This document shows, one piece after another, positions 31,166 to 41,452 of a stretch of DNA of 64,000 nucleotides (positions are counted from its first letter, which is position 1; the number at the start of each line of letters is the position of its first letter). The notes below the pieces were generated by a model that was not told the DNA's origin, did no database searches, and worked only from the letters and a program-made list of their open reading frames with translations. The position numbers and the translations under genes were made by a program. This stretch comes from Gonapodya prolifera JEL478 (taxonomy: Eukaryota > Monoblepharomycota > Monoblepharidomycetes > Monoblepharidales > Gonapodyaceae): assembly GCA_001574975.1 (NCBI GenBank), contig KQ965752.1, positions 4,802 to 68,801 of the forward strand, given 5' to 3'.

Positions 31166-34100
31166 CTACAAGAGTGCGCTTCCCATACGTCGCAGGGTTG
31201 TGTAGTAATTCGCTCCTGCACCTATTCGAGAGTTCGAGAACGGTTGGTTATTGCGGTTACCGAGACCTTGCCACGAAAAATAGGTAACGTACCCCAGCAA
31301 TGAGCCATTCTCCTCAAAATCTCGAGATGGACTGCTAATCCTTCTTCAGATTTGATGATCGCGGCGGAAACTCGATCGACGTGAGGGGAACCAGGACCCA
31401 GGATCGCCTCAAGGAATGACGAGGATGGGTCGGCATTCTTCAGCTCGTAGCGGCATAAAGCGTGTACCGCACCGCACTGTAGTTCGCGCACATGTATTGG
31501 TGGTCAGATGCGCCAATGACACAGCGGAGTGCGAAATAGACGTACCTGGAACACGGCATAGAACGCATTGGTGTTTATTCTAGAGCAGTCCGGGTTGTGC
31601 TTCAGCAATCGCGACACTACGTGGGTGCTTTCACGCGCCGCGCTGTAGCATATCTCGCGAGAGTGAGGGGAGGGCCACGAAAGAACAGGAGTTCCGTCCC
31701 CGACAAGCGCTCCGGATGGCCGGTGAAGAAGGATTTGAGTGAGGCAGAACTAACGACACACGTTGGTTAGTTCTTGAGGTTACCGTGGCGAATATTCGAC
31801 TCTGAGTGTCAACTCACCATGAGCCTCAGACCATGAGCGGAATGGAACAGCATATCCTCAGGTAAAGGTACCGCATCCTCGTCGTACGTCGCCGTCTGGG
31901 GCAAGTCCGCAACCAAAGATGTCTTGAGGTACTGTGGTAGATTCGCGTCCCACCGGGCTAAATCCAATTCAAGTGCCTTCATAGAATCTCCCCTCAGATT
32001 TGCCTCGGGGTCCCGTTCGCGGGCCCTTACAAGACGCTGCACGCGGTTCAAGAGCAGGTAAAGTGCACAACGCTCGGTGAATCCGTAGGATGGGAATCGA
32101 CGTTGGAGGCCGGACGGGTTGTTGGGTTGGGAGAGTGGCACTGCTTGGCAGACGCCCTGCGCGACAAGTTTTCTGACGATTCGAACCGCTGACGTTCCTG
32201 GGATCGGGTGACCAAGATCGTCCACTATGGTATCGGACCGAGGACGAAAATGAGTTGGGTAATTGTACTCCTCAAAGGCCCCGAAGGTATCCCCACTCAC
32301 ATCCATTCCACAACTCATCATTCGGCATCATATTGGGCAGATTGTCAAACGCAGCCGATTTCGGATCCGGATATGACTCCCCGTCATAGTTGAGGAGGTA
32401 ATCCGTCGCAGCCACGTAGAGGAACCACATGATTCGCTGCCTAAATTCGTACTGTAGAGGATTCAAGAGTGACGAGTCCGGTGGATTCACTCCGGTGGCG
32501 GCAAAGAGGGACCGTGCGGAAGGTGGAGGAATATTGAGATGTTGGTTGACCGCCTTCGCTAGGCCGAGGACAGACCATGCTTGTCCAAGGGCAGACTTTC
32601 CTTGGTCCTGGGAGTACACCCTTGGGAACAATGAGGGCAGGTAAGTCTTTTTTTTTGCGAAGTTTATTATCGTTGTAGAGACTCACCCCATGAGGAAGTA
32701 GGCCCTGGCAGATGTCATGGAATCCTCTTCAACTGTCATAGCAATACGCTTTGCCCTCGCAAGGAAAATTTCGCCTTGTCTCCGTTGTCGCATGTACCGG
32801 AATGCATGGGCCAATGTTGCATTAAGCAGAAGAGTGTTTCGTGTTGCTTGAGGGCCGAGGAGCATGGGCGCGGGAACCTATTTATCAAAATGACCCATTT
32901 ATATATATGAAAATCGGAAAAACGGAGAGTTGTACGTACCCCCATAGAGCACCAACAACCGGCGGTTCCAAGATACTTCTCCAAAAAGTATCGCTCCTCC
33001 TCTGGCATCAGAATCGTCGGGGCAAGTCTCGACATAACAGTGAGAGCCGGAGCTTGTGGGTCCACGCGGAGGGAGAAATATGGATCCTCGTCCACGGCGA
33101 AGGCTTGATCTTCATCGACCAGAGGTCCAGGTGCCCCATTCGATGATACACTTCCTGGACTACCATAGACCGCCGAAGGGCCACCTTCAACGGGCGACTT
33201 TGGACTTCCCCCACTGACAAAGCTGGTGGCACCCATCGAGTGGGCTGCAGGCTGATCGGTCGCGGCTTCCGATTTACGTCTGGTGAGTTTAGGTCCCACT
33301 GGTATGGCGGTTGGCAGCACCCCAGAACCAAGCGAGGCAGGCGACTTTGCCCCGCCCGTAGTGGTGGGTGACGTGGTGTTTGGGTTCATAGCGATGCCCC
33401 CGAGTTCCTGGACGAGGAGCTCAACCTCATCAATCGCCGATCCTGCTTCGTCCCTGGACTTTTTGGCATGATAAGTGGTGCTGTCTCGTAGAGCAAGAGC
33501 GTGCGAGAGTGGGCTGGCGGGCATCGGGAGTGAGGTAACTGAGGGAGTGCGTGTTGTTTGAAGACCGAAGCCCCTTGGGGAGGTGGACAAGACTGCCCCT
33601 TGAAGGTCAAATGGCGATGGTTGGTACTGCACAAGAGGAGCTGTAGCGAAGGGCCCGGAGGGAATGAAAGGTTCTTGCTGAAGTGGGCGCGAAGTCGGGA
33701 TCATCTGAGCTGGATCAACACCGAGCATACTTTGTCTCCGAGCGCGATAGGCGATTTCGGACGCTACAGCGGCGTACGGTACACCGTTACTGGCAGAGTT
33801 GGAAAGGGCTCCGGGGTAAATCTGGTTGCTGGATAGGGCAAGTTCGGAAATGACTTCGGGCTTGACGTGGGGGATAGAAGGAAGCTCCATGGTATCGGAA
33901 TTGTCGTTGAGCGTGATCATCCAGTCCCAGAAATGTTCTAGCGAAATCGACAGATGTTAGCGGACTTTCCCAATCCACTGTCCGCCTGAACTCCACACAC
34001 CTTCGTTCAACTTCCGTTTCTTCGACGGTCCGACAGCACCCGAGGAAGCTCCCCACGCCGGCGACCCGGTTCGGTTCAGTCCTTCATGATGCTCATACTG

Positions 34101-35039
34101 TGAGCTCGCGATCATCGGATCGGCGCCGTCGTTCGTGATGATAGATTTCCAAGCGTTCATATCCAATCCCAACAAAAGGGAAGAGTCCGCTCCGATCGGG
34201 TAGGGAGGTGTAATCTCGACATTTTCTTGCTGGAAATGCGACGCTTGTTCGTTGAGTGACCTGGTGAGGGCCGAGGATGTTGGATTGTCGTATTCTTGCC
34301 CCATGTTTGGTGGGTAGCCGTAGTCCTCCGGTTGCCCTCCAGCGAGATGCGAAGGCCCAAGTGTAGCGATAAGTGCGGTGGCGGAGTCGATGAGTTCCGA
34401 CAGCCTCTCGGCGTGAGGGCCTGTGGGATGGACAGCTCCACCTGCTTGGAGAAGCTCACGAATCATCCTCGTTCTGGAAGAAGAAGAGCAAGGTAAAACA
34501 TAACTCCTCGAAGGAAGAAAAAGTGCGAGAACATACTCGTTAACGAGCTCTTCGATGACCTCTGGATTGACAGGGCGGACAGCAAACGTTGGAGGTCGGT
34601 CGTAAGTACACTTCCTCTTCACCCCGCAGGTGGCGCAGGGGAGCTTCCCGTCGCATCTTCGCTTGAGCGAATGGCATCTGTGAGGGGGATGGGTGTGAGG
34701 CAGAGTCGGTTGGTCGTGGGGTCGGTTGAGGGTTGTGATCGAACAACAAGAAAACGTCAATCAGACAGAACCGGCACAGAAGGTCCCACGAATAGTATAC
34801 AAGGCTGACTCTACTGACCTGTCGCACGCTTTTGTGACCTTTTTCGCCTGCTTGCCCCCCACGGGATCGGATGCAGTTCGCTTGGTCGCGCTCTTCTGCT
34901 TCTCAAAGTACTTCTCCTCGGAGTAGTCCTGGTAATTGTGGTCGCCCATGTTTGCGAACGACTTGCGCGTCATCCACGCAGAAATCTCTGGGTCTCCGAT
35001 GTGTGTGGTCGGGGAGACCTCGGGTGTTTTTGAGGTCAT
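31166..35039 (-). CDS. Zn2Cys6 transcription factor, paralog B
   Basis: Ten exons (high to low): 35039-34819, 34677-34537, 34473-34001, 33937-32940, 32877-32687, 32620-32301, 32224-31818, 31749-31546, 31476-31293, 31221-31166; the total is an exact multiple of three, 1,064 residues. Residues 72-97 hold the binuclear zinc cluster (CDRCHSLKRRCDGKLPC, then ATCGVKRKC); the last Cys spacing is five residues, one shorter than the usual minimum of six. Then come NPEVIEELVNE, a Ser/Pro linker, HFWDWMITLNDNSDTMELPS, and from about residue 610 the fungal homology region, ending LRRMGSALL. Seven of ten exons equal those of paralog A in length, so the genes are duplicates. Probable nuclear regulator; targets unknown. 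Confidence 0.88.
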
Positions 35040-35907
35040 CTGTGCCCTGATTTGCCTCTTAGATTTTTACCACAGACGAACCACAAAAGAAACCCCAGAG
35101 ACCCCTAATTAAATGCAATACGAGTAAATGAGATCGGTGGATATGTTCTGCCTCTTCCGGTCGACTTTCGGACTCCCCCGTTCTGCAGTTATCCGCATAT
35201 ATAAAAATTCGGATAATTCCCGGATTACATACCCTAGTAGTACTGGAATACTGTGTTCTGGACCATTTAATGTATGTTCATGTGACTTGCGTTGTGGAGT
35301 GGTGCCCGCTTCCACGAACCGGTCACTTGAAAATTCGAGGTTTGCATGAGACAGCGGCAGACCACCCGGAGAGCACCGGAAATCAACTGCTCAAGGTGAG
35401 AAGCGCGTGCAATTTGGACTTGGGCGGGTTGAAATTCGGTATTTCGTGGCTCATGCGTCCTCAAGTCCAGCTCCGGCAAAACGGCAAAATGTTTTTGCGC
35501 CCATACCTGTTTCTGAAGGGACGAGGAGAGGAACTGGGAGGCGGTGGATGAACTTTGACGTGATACCGCGCTCATGATAAGCGAATGTTGGGGGCCCCGT
35601 TGTTGACCACGCAGAGTAGTGCACATCTCTCATTCCGGTGACCTCCAGCAAAGGAACGCAATGACTGTGGAATGGGTCGCGAAAGAGCAAAACTTTGCTG
35701 TCTCCCGGACACGAAAGGGGTCGTACCAAAGGACAAGTTGAGTAACGTATAAGAGGGTTTGTGAGACAGGTTTCCTCGACCCGGACGTCGACAGAAGACC
35801 TTCACAGACCCTTCACAACTAGATTTTTAGATCCTCCGAATACATTTTTTTCCCCTAGACAAAGGCGCACAAGTAAACCAATGTATTGAATACCCCCTGA
35901 CAATCAT
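35040..35907. other. intergenic stretch
   Basis: About 870 bp holding the promoter of paralog B and the 3' flank of the OPA3-like gene. No gene recognised. Confidence 0.5.
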
Positions 35908-37071
35908 TCAACCTCCTCGAACGTCTGGCTTCGCATCGGCGTGAGGCATTGTCCGATCAGTCTTGTTCGCAGCGACCACATTCACGTCACACTGAACGTG
36001 TGAGTTCGCCGGCAAAATCGGTGCGGCAACATCACTATTGCTAGAACCAAAGAGCCACGTCCACCAGGATGTCGCCGGCTGGTCCTTGGCAAGGTCATCG
36101 CGTCCAGGGTCCAAGATGATGGTCACTTCCGTTACAGGTGCGCTCTTCTTACTGGTTGATCTACCTCGAGGCCCGTGATAGGCTGCTGCAGTTCCCGTTC
36201 GAACCACTTCGGGGTCTTCCTCCAGAAGTTTACCCAGTCCGGATAAGCGAGATACTCGTCCCTCCAGTGCCTCCACACGTTCATTTAGGGCACGTACGTC
36301 GGCTGAAAGTTGTTGTAGGAGCGCGGTGGATTCGGATGCGGAGGAGGTGAGTGTGGAGAGGGATGTGGCAACGTTCCGTTGCGCTTTCGAGGATGAAGAG
36401 GAAGACCGAAGCTGCTCTGTGAAGGCATAACAATGCGTTGCGGTGGCAATTGTCGTTTTGTGTCAACGGTAGGAAGATTGCGGTAGGAGGGGATGGTTTC
36501 GGGAATTGCTTAGAGGCTTGAGACGTATCACGGATGTTGTTGTATGAAGGAGACTCGCCAATCAAAATGATCCCAGCAGCGACAGCAAACATGATGAATT
36601 CTCCCAAAAAGTCGGCACCCAGTTCGACTGCTCTGGTGTCAAAATTCGGTCGTTAACTGCCAGAGAACCACGTTGCTCTCATAGCTCAACGAACTTTGCC
36701 TCAGTCAATGGACGAACTGTCTCCGGTTTGGGTCCTCCCATCAATGTGGCATTCAAGCGTATATCCACATTGTGATACGTCTGAGCAACAGTGACGCAGA
36801 ACTGTTTAAAGCCCGGATGATTCTTTGACGTTCAATTCATGCGACAAGGGTGACGGGATGAAAAAGAGCGAGAGACACAACTGGCCAACATACCTTAGCC
36901 GTCGACTTGATCCCATTCGTGATGGGCTTAGCTATCATTCGGATGGCTAGAAAGCCGATCTTCACTGTCGGGGCAGCGATTGGGGGACGGAGACGGAGAC
37001 GAGGGGAGACGAAGATCGTCAGAAGCCCTTCACAGGTTTCTATCACCGTAAGATAACATACCGGTAGCCAT
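35908..37071 (-). CDS. OPA3: OPA3-like mitochondrial protein
   Basis: Five exons: 37071-37062, 36964-36894, 36822-36695, 36632-36532, 36416-35908, summing to 272 residues in frame. The first exon codes only MAT plus one base. Family signatures follow in order: KIGFLAIRMIAKPITNGIK (N-terminal targeting helix), HPGFKQFCVTVAQTYHNVDI, GPKPETVRPLTEAKAVELGA, and DFLGEFIMFAVAAGIILIGE (hydrophobic segment), as in OPA3 proteins. A coiled-coil C-terminus (LNERVEALEGRVSRLSGL) is also typical. OPA3 proteins act at mitochondrial membranes and are tied to mitochondrial shape and lipid handling in animals; the fungal role is less defined. The tail after residue 195 is extended relative to animal OPA3 and has an NTSWWTWLFG-like patch of uncertain meaning. 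The exon 4 donor (GTGATA) is weak, so that junction is the least sure. Confidence 0.85.
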
Positions 37072-37516
37072 CGTCAGCTCCAGCTGCTTCGTTCCGAAGT
37101 TCCCTCGCTGGTGCCCGGTCCACGCTTCGCCCCATTTTTTCAGCCTGCACCGCGTTCTGCACCACCAGCGAAATGTCCCTTCTCGGAGCACGCCCGTTGT
37201 GGGCAACGCAGCAGACGATGCAGGCCACGCAGCTGGCGACGGGGTGCGTGGTGGTGGGGAGGGGCGATTGACACCGAAGGGGGAGAGGGCGGAGGGAGGA
37301 ATCGATGGGAACTGGCGGTCGAATACTCTACCAAAATTAAAAGAAAAGAAAGAAATGTGGAATTTGCAATGGTGGACACCTCGGAGTGGCCTTGTGTTGG
37401 CTGGAAACCGGTTGCATTAGAGGAACCCGACTGAACTGGAACAGCACGGAGCTCTCACCATTGAGTCAATTGCTCAAAGCGTTATGTCGTGAGCCTGTTT
37501 GTAACGCTCATCTGCA
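37072..37516. promoter_or_regulatory. divergent promoter region between OPA3 and ATP3
   Basis: The 445 bp between the two ATGs must carry both promoters. Near the ATP3 side, at 37462-37468, is TGAGTCA within a palindrome-like ttgagtcaat, the consensus of Gcn4/AP-1-type bZIP factors. Whether it functions is unknown. Both genes encode mitochondrial proteins, so shared control is plausible. Confidence 0.4.
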
Positions 37517-38876
37517 ATGATTCTCTGTCCCAGTGCGGTTTCCATCGCAGCCCAGCAACGAAACATGGCCACCCTAAAAGAAAGTTGGTATCGTCTCACG
37601 CGACATCAGCCTCCTCTGACCATCTAACGCATGTAGTGTCCTCGTAATAGTCCAGCTTCGTCTCCGCTCCATCTCCAACATCGCCAAGATCACAAAGTCC
37701 ATGAAGATGATTGCCTCGACCAAGATGACCCGCGCTCAGAGGAACATGGAGACCGCTCGCGTCTACGGCAAGGCCGACCGTGGTGAGTATCGTGGATGTG
37801 CAACTCTGGACTTCTTCGGCGGATGGGTTGGCATCCGAGAGCAGACACCAGCATCAGGAAAAGGATGAAGTCGCAATGGGAATCGCATGCAACAGCAGTG
37901 CTCCCTGCATTGGGATGTACGACTGGTGTAATCGTGCTCACAGTCCCTTCCGTCGTCCCACACCAACTAACCTCACGTTTCCCCCAGCTCTGTACAAGCA
38001 CCTCGCCATCCCCGAAGCCCCAGCTTCCGAGGGCAAAACTCTCCTCGTCGCCATCTCGTCCGACCGTGGTCTCTGCGGGTCCATCCACTCGTCGGTGGCC
38101 AAGTACATCCGTCGCCAGTTCGACCCCTCCAACTCGCTCTACGCCGTCGTGGGGGACAAGGTCCGCTCGCAGCTCAGCAGAGGCGCCACGAGGAACAGCC
38201 TGGCCGTCAGTTTCTCCCAGGTGGCCAAGAACGGACCCACTTTTTACGAGGCCAGCTTGGTCGCGGAGCGCATCTTTGAGAGCGTTGGCGCCGAGGCGGA
38301 GAAGGTCAAGGTTGTCTACAACGACTTCCGCAGCGTGATTGCGTTCGACACCACCGCCATTGACGTCGTCAAGGCGAAGGAGATCGCAGATGCTCGTGAG
38401 TTGGATGCCTCCTGCCGTGGTCACGGAGAACTACCAAGTCGCTACTGTCGTTCAATCCTCATATGTGCGCCTTTCGTCCCGCATGGTCTAGCTGGCTTCC
38501 GCGCCTACGAGGTCGCCGACGAGTCCATCCTCGCTGACTTGGAGCAGTTCCACCTCGCCAACACCCTTTTCTGGGCCTTGTCCGAGGGTCACGCCGCCGA
38601 GATGTCTGCCCGTAGGACTGCTATGGAGAACGCCACCAAGAACGCTGGTGGGTAGATCACTCCGCGTGCATTTTATGGAATCATGTCAAACCAATGACCC
38701 CTCCCAGGTGAAATGATCCAGAAACTGACCATCACCTACAACCGTTCGCGTCAAGCTGCGATTACCAACGAGCTGGTGGACATTATCACCGTGAGTACAC
38801 ACTAAGGTCCATACGGTCGCCCGAACGGCCTGACACGTCAACGCCGATCTCTTTACAGGGTGCTTCTGCGTTGTAG
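37517..38876 (+). CDS. ATP3: ATP synthase F1 gamma subunit, mitochondrial
   Basis: Six exons: 37517-37583, 37651-37782, 37988-38395, 38492-38647, 38708-38790, 38859-38876; 287 residues in frame. The gamma subunit is the rotating central stalk of F1F0-ATP synthase in the matrix. Diagnostic regions are [20 protein letters not shown] at the N-terminus, [40 protein letters not shown], and the C-terminal helix [16 protein letters not shown] with [20 protein letters not shown]. The presequence is only about 16 residues ([16 protein letters not shown]), shorter than in yeast, so an upstream exon may be missing. The last exon codes just GASAL. The first intron starts GTTGGT, a weaker donor. Confidence 0.95.
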
Positions 38877-39251
38877 AGTGGGTGAATGGACGTGCGGCGT
38901 GCCAGTGGTGGTGGAAGGCATTCTATGTTTGTTTAGAGTGTGGTAATACGCAACGTATTTCTTGAACAATTTGGTTCGTTCCCAGTTCGACCGAACAACA
39001 ATTAGTGACGATGGATTCTCGATATGATGAACAATTGCAAGTTGCATCCACACTTGCACCCAAGCACTCAGCGGAACGTCCGAACTTTGAGAAAACCAAA
39101 ATGCAATTTGATAAATCCGTATGTATTAGATACTGAATGATTCTCACTAGGTCGGATTGCACGCGGATCATCGCCTATAACATATTCCGCCATGTACACA
39201 TCTAAGACCATGCTTCAATATCACTAAAAAGCTGATATGAGAAATGACTTA
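38877..39251. other. convergent intergenic stretch
   Basis: Separates the 3' ends of ATP3 (plus) and the phosphatase gene (minus); AT-rich, no gene seen. Confidence 0.5.
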
Positions 39252-40800
39252 TCATTCTTCCAAACAGGCCGAACGCAAACGCTCCCTGTCCTCTTCACGG
39301 AAACCAATCTCGTCGAGCCAAGCCTCTACGGACCCATAGTTTTTGTGGATATAAGCAAACGTCCTGTGCATGGTCTTGGCGCAGAGTGTTGCGAGTTACA
39401 ACAAGAACCACGCTTCGGTGAGCACACAATACTTCAGTTGAAACTTGTGTCACCTCACTAACCCACCCAACTTTCATCCATACCGGAGCGTGCCAGAAAC
39501 GGTACCAACACTGGCGCTAGGTGGGCCATTTCACGGTTTGTGTGAGTGTAATCGCCAGCGATGACGGATTCGTCAACGCCCGCAATGTGAAGAACGAGTG
39601 CTGTGATGCACCACGGGTCACGCAATTAGTAAAAATGAATTTGAGTACCACTGTAATTATTACCTGCAGTGAAACCAGCACAATCCTTTCCAGCGCTGCA
39701 GTGGAAAACGACGGGGTGGTTCTCCCGGTGCGAGATCACAAGAAGTGCCTAAATGCGATTGGCAAAGCTCAGATCTAAAAATGTAGAGGCCATTCCGATT
39801 TTGTGACCTTGTGTTACCTCTCTAATTTCATCTTTTGCATGGTCAACAAGACGCTCATTGAAAACCCATGCAGAAGGGGCCACTCTCTGACACCATGGAT
39901 GTGGAGGATGATTTGGAGGACTTGGTCATGTTTGACATTCCTCCAGAAGGTGAGTGTAATTTGACATTCCATTTTGGGAACATGCTGCACTTTAAATTTC
40001 TTTTTTGAGACCCCTCTCAAGGAGTTCCATCTGGGGTTGATATCCTGCACAAGAAGACCATACGGATTCATTGATGTCCTCGTTAGGAAGGCATTTGCTC
40101 TATGCGCGGAAAAACATCTTAAAATCAAGAAAACACTAAGTCGAAGGTGAAGAAGGCAATGAATTTGAAATGCTGTTGGGTGGTACAATTACAGGACAGG
40201 ACTGACATTTTCACTAAAATGGACGTTGCCTTCCAATAAACAATCGCCAACGGGCCACTGTAGTCGATTTTGTGCCAGACGTAGCAAGAAGCAGCTCCAT
40301 TGACGGTCGCCGGGATGAGAACACGTTTCTTCTCATCGAGGGGCTGGGAAGGACATATGAAATGAAAATCACACAACACGGACAAGCACAATTGCTAGAC
40401 TGTGCGGTACTCACATGCGCTGTGCTCACTGCGAAGTGCACATGGAGATGTGGATTGGGGTGTTGCTCGGTACTGCATTTTATATAAGAGAGCTAATATC
40501 AGGTCTCTGAACTTGGACAGCAAGACTAAACACGCCGCACACTTACGGCCAACGAAGGTCAACGAGTGTTCGAACCTTGTGCACGTTCAGAACACGTTCC
40601 GCATCGGCCGCAGTTGCATTGTCTGAAAGGGAAATGAGACGACGATAGCGTTATATGCGATTTGGGTTGGGAGACGCGAATCGTGAAGGCCATTTCTCAC
40701 CAAGCGTTCCCGAACGGAATACAATGTCCGACTTGAGCGATTTGCCGTCCTTAGTTTGTTTCCCGGCGAGTAGGTCACGGAAGTTGAGGATCTGCTCCAT
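39252..40800 (-). CDS. tyrosine-phosphatase-family protein with altered signature
   Basis: Supported exons are 40800-40701, 40622-40547, 39748-39664, 39600-39467 and 39374-39252. One to three exons between 40.5 and 39.8 kb are only partly resolved (candidates near 40340 with KKRVLIPATVN and near 40090 with SMNPYGLL). N-terminal marks of the NFRDLGG-type phosphatase family are QILNFRDLLAG, DIVFRSGTL and VRTLVDLR. The P-loop region reads HPVVFHCSAGKDCAGFTA, where active members have HCxAGKDRTG: the catalytic Cys is present (codon 39698-39700), but the phosphate-binding Arg is Cys (39680-39682) and the next Thr is Ala. Later family marks are IAGDYTHTNREMAHL and HKNYGSVEAWLDEIGF. The product is probably catalytically dead or very weak. 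A separate upstream frame from 41030 (MANANIPAAQP) may be a 5' exon or leader. Confidence 0.75.
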
Positions 40801-41452
40801 TTGATGAAGATTGACACAATCAGCTCGGAGTATGGCTTTGCTTTGAAACCAGGCCGCTTTGCAGCGCCGGTGCTTGGTTTGCTGTTGGGCGTGTTGGTGC
40901 GCAGTCGGTCCCTGATCCAGCTGAAGATGCTCGCTGAATCAGCGACAGTGCCATCAGCCTTGCCGCTGCCATCTTCGGCGGTGATGTCTAGCGAGAGTGG
41001 TTGCGCAGCGGGGATGTTTGCATTTGCCATGATGAAGTCAGAATGGTCGGGTCAATAGAGCCGTCACCGGCCAATCTTTTAAAACTGTCTGGGGCAGCTT
41101 TGCAGTTACCAATCGACAACATAATATTTTGTACAAAACAACTACACTCGAATATCATGAGTATTCTTTACTATCAAAACCGAGCTCAAATATAATACTG
41201 TTTCAACCTGGATCAAAACTTTCGAGAATGCGAAAACCACTCCCTCATCGGATGGAAATATCACAATGCAAGGTCCCGGTAGACCTTATATGGTACGTGT
41301 AAGTCGGCTGGAAAGGCAGCGACCTGCGCTGCAGTGCAATGGGTATAGTGGGTATGGAACATCAGCTAGAAAACAAGTGGTTATTGACATCCACCCACTA
41401 ATAGTCGACGGTAACCGAGACTCACTGCAGCGAAGCTCCTATTCAAGCCAAA
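40801..41452. other. region between phosphatase and formin genes
   Basis: Includes the minus-strand frame from 41030 (see the phosphatase entry). The rest is AT-rich with no supported gene. Confidence 0.4.

Noticed and set aside
37784-37987. Continuous plus frame from 37780 as an alternative ATP3 N-terminus
   Set aside because: The frame is intron 2 read through; the conserved N-terminal helix is encoded by the two upstream exons instead.
38877-41452. Treating 39.2-41.0 kb as non-coding because no long frame exists
   Set aside because: Short exons with matching phases encode the phosphatase-family motifs, so it is a gene.
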